Source: Plectrocnemia conspersa
Taxonomy: Eukaryota > Arthropoda > Insecta > Trichoptera > Polycentropodidae
Direction of reading: 5' to 3'
Assembly (NCBI GenBank): GCA_009617715.1
Contig: VTFK01000205.1
Coordinates: 832,215 to 896,214, forward strand
Length of the DNA: 64,000 nt
How positions within the stretch are numbered: position 1 is the stretch's first letter; each line of letters opens with the position of its first letter. This document shows, one piece after another, positions 24,301-39,300 of the stretch. The notes under the pieces are model-generated. The model did not search any database, had not been told where the DNA came from, and saw only the letters and a list, made by a program, of their open reading frames with translations. The translations under genes and the position numbers were made by a program.

Positions 24301-27300
24301 AATATTTGCTAAATTTTAGATTACTGTAGGTTGAATTACTCTAGATTAAAATATTACGGTGGTTAAGCGTTTAGAAATCTTCAGGAGAAATTGTTCATTT
24401 CATGTATGATATATTCATACATATATGGAGACGAAACCCGGTAGATACAGCTTAAAAATATGTATTCAGCTGACTCTTCACGTGTATATACATAAATATA
24501 TAATATATATTCAGAATGTGCGGTGACACAAGCGATAAAATGACGAATGAATATTCGCCTAAGGTCGACAGTGAGATGGCATTTTAGATTATTTATTGAG
24601 ATGCTGGATATGTGTAGATGCATATGTATATTTGATATTGACGGAAAAATATCCAGATTACAAAAAAAAAACGAATATTCTGCAGAACCGGCAAGTTAGT
24701 CAGGGACGTCATTTGGGAGGGGCAGGTGTTGGCTTTTGCCTCCCCCCCTTGAATTTGGACAGAAAAATGCATGTCATGTAATTAAATACTATGAATCTTC
24801 TCGGGTTATCCTTCACAGCAAATTTATAAAAACAGTCGAATCTATCCCAAAAATATTTTTTAAAATAGTAATTTCAGTGAAATCATATCGGAATACATTT
24901 TCACCGCTATATATATTATATATTTACATATTTATTATTTATTTACATGCAATGTTTAATGTTACAGTGAATGAGTATTTTTCAGTAAAATATTATTTTC
25001 ACTAGTGAAGTCCAAATACATTTTCACCAGTAAATATATATTTTTACTAGCGAAAATATCATTTATCTGATAGGCGCTAGTAAATTTAATTGCTGCTCTA
25101 AAATGTCTATGAAACTCAATTTGACAGCAGAGAAAAGTCTATTTACTGAAAAATACGTCGCAGTGGGAACGCTCGTTAACGAGCGTTCCCACGGCGACGG
25201 CGACGGCACGATTTTATTGTTTTTTGGATTTTTTTGAGAAGGGATGATTGTTTTTTGTGCTCTTCTATTGATCAAAATTCTGTTTTTATGTTCCTCATTT
25301 AATATGTAATATTATTATAAAAGTCGTAGCATGAACGCTAGATTACCGAGCGTACCTACTACCACGTCGACGGCACGATTTTATTGTTTTTGACATGGAT
25401 TTTTGACTTCTGAGAAGAGATAATTGTTTTTTGCACTCTTCTATAGGTCACAATTCAGTTTAGATATGCTTCATTCGATTCTCACTTATTGTAAGTCGTA
25501 ATATTGTTATAAGAATATTACTAAGTTTTCACTGCGACGGCACGATTTTATTGCTTTTGACGTGGATTCTAAACTGGGACGTCAGGTAGGGGCATTTGTT
25601 CCTCTTGAATAATGCTAGAAAAATGCATTTCATTTGATGAAATACTACGAATCTTAATGAAATCGAAATATTATAAAGACCACCACTGACTGGCAAATTT
25701 TCGTCCTCCTGGAAAAAGCTGATATGACGTCCCTGTCGACGGACAAACGGAATAACAAAATGCGGAAAAACAGAATAACAAAATGCTTTATCAGGGTGTA
25801 TATACTATGACCGAAATTCGCAGAATTCGTACGTTCAAAACAAAATGTTGGAAAAGCCCACCATTTATTATCGTTTAACAGATGTGGGTCGCAATCGTTT
25901 CAAGACGCAAAGATTTTAATTTATCAGTTTAATAATTCGATCGCGGTTAATTAATATCTAATTATTTAATTCATATGAAAATCCACACAAAGCAAAGGTC
26001 GATGCGCATCCGATCTTTATGTATGTTTATATTTTTTTTTCCAAACATTATTAGCTATTGTATATACAATAAATTCGATAAAATTATATGTTTAAAAAGT
26101 TCCATCAATTTTGCTGAATTAATTCTTCTCTGATTAAAAAATATGTAAAAATAAATTAAGCATTTTTCTTTTGACACCCTCACTGATCAGTAATTTGCAA
26201 ATTTGTCGTTTCAAGACGCAAAGATTTTATTTTTAATCAATCGATTTTATTGCCTTTGACTTGGATTCTGAACAAGTATTCCTCTGAATTAGGCCAAAAA
26301 AATTCAATGAAATACTATGAATCTTAATGAAATTGAAATATTAAAAAAATGACCACTGTTTGGCCAACTTTTAAAAAAAAAAACTACATAGAAAAATCTG
26401 AAATTACGTACATACAGTATATATATATATATATATATATATATCGAATGCAGACGAGAACTTTCAGATATTTCTCGTACCAGACAAATGTCTTAATTAA
26501 ATTTAAATTTTTATAAGTGTCAAAAATTAAATTTTTGATGATTTTAAAACCCTTGGTCGGTGACACGGGTTTACTTGATCTCTTGAAGATTTGTAGTTGA
26601 ATACTGGTCTGAGGTTGATATTTACAGAACCACAGATTTTAAATATTATCATAATGATTATTTTGTTAATAACTTTCGGGTTTTTTTAATATTAAATCAA
26701 TACTTTACATACATCTTCACATGTACATTGAGTGTACAGCACCGGAGTTCGCTGATTTTGTATTGTACGGTGAAGGGAAGATTGGGCCAAAAATACGAAA
26801 ATAATTAACATAAGTAATAGTGAATAATTTTAAACTTACCTAAAGTCGTTCTTAAATTATATTGCACAATTAGCTTTTTATGTTGATTTTTAAGGAAGCG
26901 ATTAAAAGATTAACTTTAGATTCATAATGAAAATTTGGTCCATACACCAAATTAATTGATTGATATTGTATGAACAATTTTCTTGGATGTCACGTAGGAA
27001 TGCAGCTATTTATCTTATCATATTGTAAACAAATCGTTTGTCATCACATGCGATGATTCAACAGATACAATTCGACTTCCACTCCCAGATTACGGATTCT
27101 ACACCTGCTTTACTGATGATTTATGGTTTCAAAGAACCTCGGGCTTATCCAAAATACTAGAACAATATTGACGCATTCTTTCTTCGGTGCAAATCCAACT
27201 TCTCGAGACGTCCGCATAAGGTCAACGGCGGCGCTGCGGTTCCGTCGTGAATGGAAGGGTAGGTCGTGAAGGGGGTGGGTTTTCGCTCGGCAGCGGTCGA

Positions 27301-30300
27301 CAATCGTCGGTTTGCGAGCGGCCGATCGATGCCCGCACAGATGCTATGTTTACGTAACCGTTGCCGATGTGTACGTGAGCGAAAACCCCGCTTTACGATC
27401 AGCTGTTCGAAGGATGCTCTGAAATCTAGAGCTTTCCTTGCGAAATAGAACTTTTCGATCTTTTGATTAAAATCTGTTTTTACAATTATCCACAGGAAAT
27501 GTTTCTAGATTAGATAAAAGTATCCTTTTGCACGTGTAAATTATACAATTTTCTTCCGTCTTTCCTGTCATTGTTTTGCAATATACAACATATAAATTAG
27601 TTTATATATTTAAATTAAAAATATAATGAAAGCGCACATAAACAGGACTTTATGTCACAGCGCAAATTAGGTGTAATAACGCGATACAATAATTAGAACG
27701 CTTTAGCATAAACGCTGCTTGCAAGCTATGCTCGTTTTAAGCCGTTCGATTACTTTTATGATAAGGAAGTACATTTACTTATGTTCATGCAATAATTTTA
27801 ATATACATAATGTAACTTAATAAGTGCTCATTCAAATGCCGAATAGAAAGGATGCCGAAACTACTGGCCCAATTCACACGAATTTAATGATTAAGATGAT
27901 TTACTTATTACTTTCTCTTTATAATGCGAAGATCACACAAGAGCTAATTTATGATAAAATGAAAGTATTCGATCACTTTGATTAATTAAAAATCTTTTAA
28001 AATTTCTCATGGTCATGCAGTATATTACGTGGTTTCTATGCGTATAAACGAGAGCGCGTTTGTGTGTTACGTATTTAGGTTAATGTCATCAATGAAAGTG
28101 TTTTATCTTTAATAATAATTGTTACGATTGCATGTATGTATGTATGTCTATTTTAAAATAATTAAATAAACATTACTGTGATAGAGAATAATTGTGTAGA
28201 GCGAGCTCGTTTCAATTTATCGTGGTTGTTTTTAATGTTTAGTACCGAAAAGATAATAAAACTATATGTTGTTTCACTAAGAGATTGAGCGCATTTACAA
28301 GTATTTATAACAAACTTTTCACACATCGGAGCGTATATTTTATGTATTATATTTTTTTGTTTATGGCACTTTTCTTATCGGATAACAGCCATAAGTGTAT
28401 TATCAACACAATGTGTTACCGTGATAGTTTTAATGTTGGCTTTTATTTATAGATGTCTGTTTTTATAAAATACAACAATATTATAAAATAGGTGTTGAAG
28501 TATAATCATACTTAATACCTCAACTGCTCGTTTATTATTTATTCCCACTAGAAGCTTCATTTGGCAACCGATGATCTATGCTCATCCATTACAAGCGCTA
28601 GATGTCTAAAATCAACGTTTTTCGTAATTAATAAATGACAAGCTAGGTAGTGCGGCAAGTGAAGTATGCGTACCACGCAAGTTGCGAAATTGTGAATGCG
28701 CTTTACGTAACCGGATGACCTTGCGTATGTTTTTGTAGTGATGCAATTTCTCTCGCTTAGGCCGCTTTCTTGTGGCCCGTTATTCTCTTTGGATATCAAA
28801 AATCACGCCCTATCGCTACCGGTTTGTCTCGAAAGCGAAAAGTTCCCACGCTGAAAATCAAAAACCCCTCTCGGTTTCCGTATGTACACAGCTGTAATTA
28901 TACATGCATAATCGGCTTTTGAACCGACTTTCTATATTCGTGCTGAAAACACCATTGTTTGTTCAGTTTTGAAGGATTACGTAAAACGCAATGCGTCCAT
29001 TGTGATTCGTTTCAGGCACACGCTGCTGCTGCAGAACGTGGGATTTTGCACAATTTCGTCCTTGTGTCCCTAAACGCGAATTACTATTGCTTTTACAAAT
29101 GAAACGATGTACAAATATTTCTGCCCGATTCGTTACACCAAACAGATAAGATTAAAAAGTGCTGCCTCAAGACTACAGGAGTGTGACAAAATAATTGGAC
29201 CAGAATTTTTTTTCATATTTTGTTTGTTTCTACGCACTTTTATGTGATTTAAAAAGTAAAAATAATATTTTTGCACATTTTTAATTTAAAAAATAATATA
29301 TAGTAACATTAAAAGTACTCTTCAAGGCATACTCGCTGTTATATATATATTTTAGTTTTGGGTAGTTTAACCACACGTTTTCAATGGCTATTTTCAAAAT
29401 ATCTTAATATACATAATATAATGTAATATAAATATTACAAAATTAAATTTTAAGGAACATTGTAATTACATATTAAAAAAAAATAGTAGAAAAATAGGTA
29501 TATTATCTAAAATGAAAAATATGTTAAGTATGGACCCAAAAAAAATTACGATAATATCATATTGTCCCATTTTACTTGTTGTGAGACAATATTAGATAAG
29601 TTTAATAAAAATAAACAAATGTTGTAAAATTTACTAGTCTTAAATAAAAATAGATTTACTAGTTGAAGAAGTATGATTGATAGATTGGAATGGTTAAATG
29701 TTAAAGAAATATTAAAGATGAATGTTTTAGTATTTATATATAAGTTAAATAAATAAGTATACAGTCGACCTCCTATAGCGTAGAGATTGGGACTTTGTTA
29801 TAAGAATACTACGTTATAGGGAGGACTAGGCAGCCATACAAAATTAAAGGTTAGGTTTTTTCAAAAAATATTTTAATAATAAATAAATATATACATAGAT
29901 TTAATACTAGAAATAGACAAAATTTAAGGATAGTTAGGTATAATAAAACGAATACGGCTAAGAGAATTATATAGGGAGGTGTGAATTTATATAATAATAT
30001 TACTAGGACAATCCGCAAAAATAAAACTGTAACGGGCTTCCTAAATAGAATAAAAAAACACCTGCATGCATTAAGTCATTTTTTATTTCATTTTTATGTT
30101 ATATATGTATGTTTAATTAAATTTGTTTGATGATAAAAATTAATAAATAAATAATTCTTTATTGATTTTACTGTGTGGCAGGTAGCTGCATCTTGAATAA
30201 ATATAGTGTTTTATGAGCTTTTCAATAAAATATGAGTAAAAATATCTAGCCAAAACTTTTTATATTGCTCTTGATTCATCGTTCCTCGAACAAAATTAAG

Positions 30301-33300
30301 GGGACACTTGTCACTAATAACAGACCATAACATCACTGAACTTAGATATTTTTCAATTCTTTCTTGTACTTATCCATAAGTCGTCTATGCACGTAATCAC
30401 TTTGCACGATTGTCTCGTTGGAGAAACAAACATACAAAAAAATTACCATGAACATTTATTACGTGAATTGAAAAAAAAATTAACACATAAATTAAAGGCA
30501 TACATTAGCAATCTAATCTCGGTGTTGCTTGTCCCATTTGTAACGTTTGTTTTTCACTGTCATTTAAAATAACTGTTACACCCGCCTATTTCGCAATGCA
30601 ATAGAAACAATTTTTCTGTCCGTCCGAAGGGTCGTTTTGCATTTTCGTCCACATTTGTGCCATTGTGATGTATAGGGTTGCTGTCCTAATGCTAACATTT
30701 TTTTATTCTCATCACTGACTGATGAGACACTTTGAATTTTTTGGTTATTTCTCGATAAATGTAAGTGTAATTATTATTAAATACTATTTAATTAATCCAG
30801 AAATTACGAATTATGAAATTTTTTGATATGGGTGATAGTTTAGAAAGAGATTAGAAAATAAAACGTGGGTATACATATATTCATTATTTTTTTGTTAAAA
30901 ATCATCGCTTACTTACGTGCATTAAATATTTTAACGCACAACATTTATTTTCTACATTAGTTGCTCGCAAAATATCAAAATATGTAAAATGTTTAAGTGG
31001 TCCAATTATTTTGTCACACCTCTGTATATTTTAATTAAATTAAATCCACTCATATATTTTAATAATCACTAATACGAAATTTGGCGCCTTGTTTATGTAA
31101 ATTAAATGTATATTTTAAAGCTCAATAGTTCATGTTGGTCATGACATGCGTTGATCTAGAAACTCAAAGAATGATAAATTGTGTAAATTTCATGTCGCTG
31201 GAGCTCACTGTACGAGAGTTTTTGCTTCTGAAACAAACAGATTTTATGTTTTATTAAAATGGACTATTTTATAATATAATTTTCAATCACTTATAATTTT
31301 AACCATATTTTTTTTGGTAATATTAATGTCATTGTGGTGTTGTCATTTGTTAAATGTAATAGGCTATTTTTCTTGTAATAGTAACAGTTACATACTATTA
31401 AACATACCAGGAAAAGATTTACTGTGCAGTGTTTTCCCATTTTATAATATAGGGAAAGATGAATTAGATTTTTAATATTGTGTTTTATTATTCAATTAGC
31501 ACAACGTTAGCTTATTAACTTTGATCCATGATATTAGTAAATTTTACATATTTTTTCAAATTGATAATTACTATATTAGTGCTTAAAACATGCATCAAAT
31601 TGCATGAATTAAATTGATAAAATAACTAAGTCTTGAATGAGGTCAAAGCATTACAAAACAATATGATAATTATTAAATCTTAATCCAAAATCACACACTA
31701 TTGTTATTGTGTCATAATCAGGAGGAAAACTTAAGTTTTACTAGACAATAATAAGAATAATAATTTGTCATCTTGACAAGATAATTAATATGTTCGGAAT
31801 AGGCTATTATAATAATGATTGTATAGAAATAAATGCCTTACGACTATATTAACAATATTTTATTTTATCTTTTCAGCGATTCACACAGTACCTTGCATCG
31901 AGTAATTCCAGTTTTCAAGTTAATAATTTCGTCGATAAGAGTGGATTGCAAGGTATTATAAATTTATTCCTTATAAATATTAAATAGTAGTCTAATATAT
32001 AAAATATCGTAGTGTCATTAATACTTTATTAATTGATAACTTAGTTATTAACATTTGTGCTCTTAACATACTAACGAAGTAATTCTAATTTACATGTGGT
32101 GCTGTATGCGCCCGCATTGGTGAGTGTAAACTAACATTTAGCGATAATCTTAATCTAATAAGTATTATAATGAAATTGTTTATTTTCAGGGTATGACATG
32201 TCGCCGTTCATCCGGCGCTATGCCAAATACTTGAACGAGAAGGCTCTGTCCTACAGGACGGTAGCTTTCGATTTTTGCAAAGTCAAGAGGGGGTTAGTCT
32301 GTCGATTTTATTTGGCTTTATTTTATTTTATGTAATACTAATGAATGTTTTTTTTTTTTTTTAGGAAAGAAGAAGGCTCCTTGCGGACGATGAACGCAGA
32401 AAAGTTGCTCAAAACTCTGCCGGTGCTCCAATCTCAATTGGATTCATTGTTGGAATTTGATTGCACTTCAAACGACCTCACCAATGGTGTTATCAACATG
32501 TGTTTCACGTTGTTGTTCAGAGATTTGATTCGGTTGTTTGCTTGCTACAACGATGGTATTATTAATTTGCTGGAGAAGTATTTCGACATGAACAAGAAGC
32601 AGTGTCGCGACGCGCTCGATCTGTATAAAAAGTTCCTCATTCGCATGGATCGCGTCGGAGAATTCCTCAAGGTTTGTTGTGTATTTTATATATTTTTTTT
32701 ATCCGATAAGATGAATAATGAATTGATGCGCGTTATCAGGTGGCCGAGAACGTCGGCATTGATAAGGGCGAAATTCCAGATCTAACCAAAGCCCCGAGTA
32801 GTTTATTAGATGCATTAGAAAGCCACTTAGGCACGCTCGAAGGAAAGAAAGGCTCGGCTGCCAATACGCCGACTCAAACAGCGAGGTATGCATTTATAAA
32901 TTTATGCTTGATTTATGCTCGAGTATTATGATTTTGTTTGGTTTTACTTGATGTGATTAAAACTTCCTTTTAGATTACACTATTTGAATCGATGTTATAA
33001 AATAATAATTTGATAGATTTATTAGTTTTGGTATCAATACGTGAGGCACCAATATGCTCCTTTTTAATATAACTATAAATTATAAATAATAACAATTTCA
33101 ACTATTAGTTGTTTTTATATTTAAAAATAAAGTCATAAATTGGATCAATTTTCAATATTGTCAATTAATTTTAGGATATGTTTTATATTAAATAATAGCT
33201 TTTATCAGTATCGTTATAACAGATTCTAAATTGCTTTTTTTAACATAACCTTTATTTTTATCACATTACTAAATCATTGGCATTTTGTTTTAAAAAAATA

Positions 33301-36300
33301 ATGCTTATTTTATTATTTCTTTGCATCGATTTTGCTATTGATTTTTTATTTTCGCATAGTTGTCTTGATATGTAACAGTAGCACTCTTATTAATTATGTC
33401 TTTTTTGTTCTTTTTTCTTTTCTTTATCCACTGACCTCTCTTTATGTAACACCCCAACTTTGTATGCCGATTCCGTATACTAAATTGCAATATTTTTTTT
33501 ATTTTGAAACGAAAACCCCGTAAATCTATCTCACAATGCATGCACATTGTTTGTCTGATTGGACCGTTGTCGTGTGAATTTTGTTCGCTTCTTGTCGGCA
33601 CACAATTTCGTTACATAAAAATAATCCTGCTCGTTCCTAATATGTCATAACGTGTTGTTATATTTTTATGCGCCAATTTATTATCAAAAATCGGTTTAAT
33701 AAATAAGCGCGCAAAAAAATGTGGCAAACGGTATGGGCGCCCTATCCTCTACTGGCAGTTCGTTTGGCAGTGCGGCTGCGTCGACGAGGTTGGATCAGCC
33801 TTCTACGAACGGCGGAGGTTTCATAGACGACGTACTCAAGCAGCAGGCTTTAGCTGAAGAAGAAGCCGTGTTGAATCAATATAAGGTACATTGCCATTAT
33901 TTCAGCATCGATGTTTTAAAAATAATCGTATTCAATGTCATCAATTTTTTATTGTAGTCAAAAGTGCAATCGCCTACAAATTCAGCTGCTGCTATGGCTA
34001 CAAATCCATTCCTCAGTTCAAATGCACCTCCAGTTCAACAACAGTCTATAGTCGATTTATTCGGATCTCCGCCTCAAAACGATAACTCGTCGCAAGGAGC
34101 AAAAGCTTCGGATGACTTATTACAACTCGGCAATCCGTTTGCCGATATGTTTGGAGGTATAGTTATAATGTGATTGCTATTATCGTAAGAATCTAAACAT
34201 CAGAACCATTTATCATTTCAAATTTTAATACTTTTTAAATTACACATGTGCTTGAATTTCTTCTCGATTGTTTTATTTTAGTTATTGGATAATCTGAGAC
34301 TTATTGGCATAAACATATCTGAAGTTCTTTTTCTTTGTTCACATTCTTTGTTCTGAACTACCAATTAAATTTTAACTTTCGACAAAATGGGAATTTTTAA
34401 TCATTTAAATATTCTTATAATTTATAAAATTCGATGCTACAATTTCGTTATATTGTCCAAAATTAATAGTAAATCACTTGATCTTAGGGCTTATTCAAAA
34501 ACTGTTTTTTAAATTCCAATATTTCCTAAAACTGTTTAACCTGATTTTTGAAGATTTTAAAAAAAAGTTAAAATACCAAAAAAATATTTCAGATGTTTTT
34601 GAAACTTCGTTTATTTAATATAAACGTTGTTAAAAAAAAAAATTAAAATATCATTATTTAAAATTGATAACAAAAACAAAACCTCCTCTTTAAGAAATAT
34701 GTTTTTAAAAATCACAAAACATCCATTAATCGATCACTTAGTGATGATCTAACGAAATTTCCTAAAATAGAAAATACTCTTTGCTGGGTAATAAAGTAGG
34801 ATGTATTGTTTTCAAGGCCTTAAATAGAATATCTAAATTTTTTGTTAAAAAGGCACTATTTTTATTTTCGGATACTTCTTATTTTTGAAAATCTAGTCAC
34901 TATATACCTATTTTTAATGACACCCGTCAAATTGACAGGTTTATACCCATAAATTAAGTGTTAATAATTTGGAACTGATCTTATTTTTTAAAGTTGTCAG
35001 TTCATTTGATAAAAATTCGAATATACATTCACTCTAATAAATTTCAATCTCATCATCCTATAGCCTTGTTCGCTAGACGTACTTATCCCAACACTATAAA
35101 GTTCCATGATATTAGGATAATAGTGTTCATTCCATATGTGAGAAACACTAATGACATTTAAAGTTAAAATAATACACTCTCTTTATGTTTTACAGCTTTT
35201 TATCGTGATTTCTAAACCATCTCGTTTGGCAGTCGAGAATTAGACTTTATTTTCCTTTTTTTTACACATACACCTAGTTCTGAAAAAAAAAGGTATTTTT
35301 TACGGGACTTGCTAATTTTTTTTTATAAATTCTTCTAATTTGAGAAATTTATGCTTAGCTATTGTCAGACAATACAGTAGATTCCCGGAGAACACGCTCC
35401 CTGTGAGTACTACCCTCGAGAACATCTGCGATTTATCCCCAACAACACGATATCACTCCCCGAGAGCACGAACTACATATTGCAAAAAATGTATATGTTA
35501 GTGTTTTTAATTATTATTTTTTTAAAAAGAAACTTTCTTGACTATATATCGGAAAAAACGTATTTATCCCATTTTGTATTTTCTAATCCCCCGAGTACAT
35601 ACTCTATCTACCGTGTTATCTGGGATTTAATATTTGAAACCTGATCCCAAGTTGAAAAAAACGGCTTTCGAATGTCGTAAATTTAGCCAAAAAATACAGG
35701 TTTTTAAAAACCGACAAGCCCTACTTGATTTCTCTATATTAACATGTGCGCCATTCTGTCTCATGAGTTATTGTGTATTACTTAAATGTTAACAATCAAA
35801 AGCTTGCTAATGATATAAAACCATGAATTATAATAGCACTTTAGTCTGAATATATGGCGATTTTTTTTATCCAATTAAAATATTCTAAAAATCTGGAACG
35901 AATTATTTTAGGGTTATTGAAAAAATACAAAATCTCCACTATTATTCAGTCATGTACTTAGATTTAGATTTTTTTATGAGTAGTCAAGTTAAATAGGTTG
36001 TCTGAAGGTTGTCCCTTAACTATACAGGCGGCCCTCGACTTTCGCACATAATTGGTTCCTGAAAATGTGTGCGAATGTTGAATGTGCAAAAGTCGAAGGA
36101 AGTAAAAAAAATTGAAATTGTGTGTATTTTAAAATATTTATTTATCAAGTAAATATAAGATGTTTAAGAGGCGTTTAAGAGACATTTAAGTGGGGTTTGT
36201 GGGTGTTTCCTTTGAAAAGTTATCAAGAGTTAACTGTTTTCCACTATTCTTTTTCTTTTCTTCGTATAGTATTTTATAACATGCTATGTTTTATTTACTT

Positions 36301-39300
36301 GCTTGAAAAACCGTGTTAAAGTATTTTTTTAATCTATCCTTCCAATCTTTGTGCAAACTAAGAGCTTTTACTTGAATAATTGAAATACTCAGAGAGACAT
36401 CTTTTTGATGTTGGTCATCGATCTACGATGACAAAGATTTTCCATTTCATCCATGTTTCATATCATTAAAGATTGTGGAAATATATCTTTATTTTCCACA
36501 ATTTTGAATGTATTCTTTAATTATATTTTTATTTTGCAAAATTGAACATAACGTAGACCTATTTGTATCATACGAACGTCCGATTGAAACAAAAGATTCA
36601 CCGCTATCAGAACGTTTTAAAAAAAAAAAAAATTTAAAAAAATTGTTTTTTTTTTAAATGTGCGAAAGTCGAGGGCCGCCTGTATATGTACTTTATTTCT
36701 AAAAGCATTTAATAACTAAAATATAATGTGTAAACAATAATGGAATGCTCATCAAATATTGGTATAATATTAGTGAGACTGTGCCTTAATGGTCTTTTTC
36801 CTAATTAGGCCTAGAAAATTAACTAGAATGTACGCAAATAATAATTGCCTTTGTTGAAAATGTAATTAAATGTCTCATAGCTTCGATTATGAAAATAGAA
36901 CGTCCGATTGAAGCAAAAGATTCACCGCTATCAGAACATCTAATAATTTCCATCTTTGTTTCTCACTCATGTTTATAATTTTTTTTTTAATTTTAAATTT
37001 AAAAAAATGTTTTTTTAAAATGTGCGAAAGTCGAGGTCCGCCTGTATCTAGGGTACCTCAAAACAGTGTAAGATCGTTGATCGTACATTTACGGCGATAC
37101 CGCTCAAAGGTCTTCTGAAGTTTTGCCGCTAATGTTTGTTTCTAAAATGTTTTCGGCCTATAAAAATACACATTCACAAACATGTATACTAAATATGATA
37201 GTGTTGTTTGTTATCAATCATTTTTCATTTTTCTAATTATATTTACAGCCTCTCCCGCTCCGATCGCAGCAGCACCCACCGCCGCACAACCGCCATGGAT
37301 GACCAACAACACAAACGGCTTCGGTTCCAGCAATCATACCCAAGCATCTCAAAACAACACATTTGTGTCAGAGTCAAACTTCAGCAACGTGTTCGGAAAC
37401 AATGACTCCACAGGTATAAAGCTTACTAATAACACTCACTCGCCGATCCACAGTTATTAATCGCAAATGACGCCTGTTACATTTTAAATATAAAAAAATA
37501 TTAAATATTAACACCACTTTTTAAAATTAATATATTTTAGACAAATCGCTAAAAATTACACCCGGTGATTGAAAAATCATTTTAGCATGTATTAGTTACC
37601 TTACCCTCTCTTTAGAATCTTCATGTCGACATTCGAGCATGCGATTATTATACTGATTTTTTAATATTTATGAATATTAGCAAAAGTTTATTAGCAGTAA
37701 TCTTTTATCGAGGTATACGTCTTTTATGTGCAAGCAGCTGCTGGATCGCTGGTCAATCCTTTCGCCGGGGATACACTCCCGCTCGGTGGAGGCTCCCCCG
37801 CTCGTCCTCCCCCACCGTCCCAGCCCAAATCTGCTCTCGATGATCTCAATGATACAATTCTAATGGCGCTCGGCGGTTCCCCCTCAAAACAACCTCCACA
37901 ACAACAATCCCTATCAATGTCCTCGCAGCAATTTGGCTCGCCGGCCAAACAGCAACAGCCACTATCACAAATGGGTTTGTGATTTGAACGTCAATGATGA
38001 TATTGTTGCTATATGCTTGAAGTTTTGGTAGTTTTCATTATTATTACGATTTAAAAAAATAATATATTTAGGATATCAATAGTGCTTTTGCAAAATGCTT
38101 GCGCATTTAGAGTTGATTGTGTTATTTATAATAAACGATTTAAACTCTTTGCAAATATCATCATAATATTATTAAAAGCTTATAGTGTTTCTTTGTGTGT
38201 GTGTATTTTTTGAATTTGATGAATTTATTTATCTCATCTTGGCCACTTCCATTATAAATTTTTTATATTATATAAATCCCACCTAATAATTTATTGACAT
38301 ATCATACTAATATATGTATAGACTATTAGCGATATAATTATCGTATTAATATAAGCTTCTATTTATTATAGTATTTTTAAAATTCACATACTACCACATT
38401 ATCAACGTAATCGAGATCAAAAATCAACGTTCACTGTTAGTCCGATGTAAATTTTTATGTTGCTGTTTGGTTTGTTTTTTTTTATTTTGCATTTTTTGCA
38501 TGCATTTTATTTTAATGTTTGATTTACTTTAGTGGTGTTTAATATACATTTTTCAAATGAACATTAACGCTTTATCGTCGTCTCTTTCTTTCTCCTTCTG
38601 GCATATCATTGTTTAAATGTAACAAGCTGTTTCACGGAAACATTTCATTAATTAACCATAACAATCACCATCGGGTAATCTCAATAGTTTTCGCACATCA
38701 ATCAAGACACTCATTTCCGCGCACGTTTTAATCAAGAGTCATTCAAACCACATTTTACTAGCTTATTAATAATTTTTCATGCTTTGATTCATCATCAAAA
38801 AAAAAATGAAAACTACTGGAACATCACTATATATGTATTCGCTTACGATGTAAAGACGAGCAAATTAATATCTCGCACTTGCTCGTCTTTGTCGCAATCG
38901 TCACACCGTCATGATTTCTTCTCCTATTCTCACGGAACGGTCGCTCTCGAGATCATTAAAACATCTTTCCTGCTTGGGGATGCAATGTTGAATGTGCTTA
39001 AGTCATTGGTCGGGTTGTTGGCGGGTTGGCAGGCTTTGATGGCATGGGAGACGTGCTGCGGCCCGCGGGCGTCGGAGGTGCCGTCGGCGGTGCTCAACCT
39101 GTCACTGGTGGTCTTGCAGGGGCGCAGGCGGGGGCGCCGACGCAGCAGCCCGGGAAAGTGCTCACTGGCGATCTAGACTCGTCGTTAGCGCTCCTGGCGA
39201 ACAACCTCACCATCAACAAGAGCGCTCAGCAAGCTGTCAAGTGAGTTTTGAATATTACGTCTGTCCAAATTCATAGATTACCGTTTATTGTCCGATCGGA

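Noticed and set aside
26419..26444. (TA)n run
   Set aside because: Ordinary microsatellite with no sign of function.
37724..37948. Open frame antisense to a lap exon
   Set aside because: Shadow of the Pro/Gln-rich coding exon; splice sites and phase support the + strand.
38784..39176. 130-codon open frame on +
   Set aside because: Overlaps a lap exon in another frame and reads through its acceptor.
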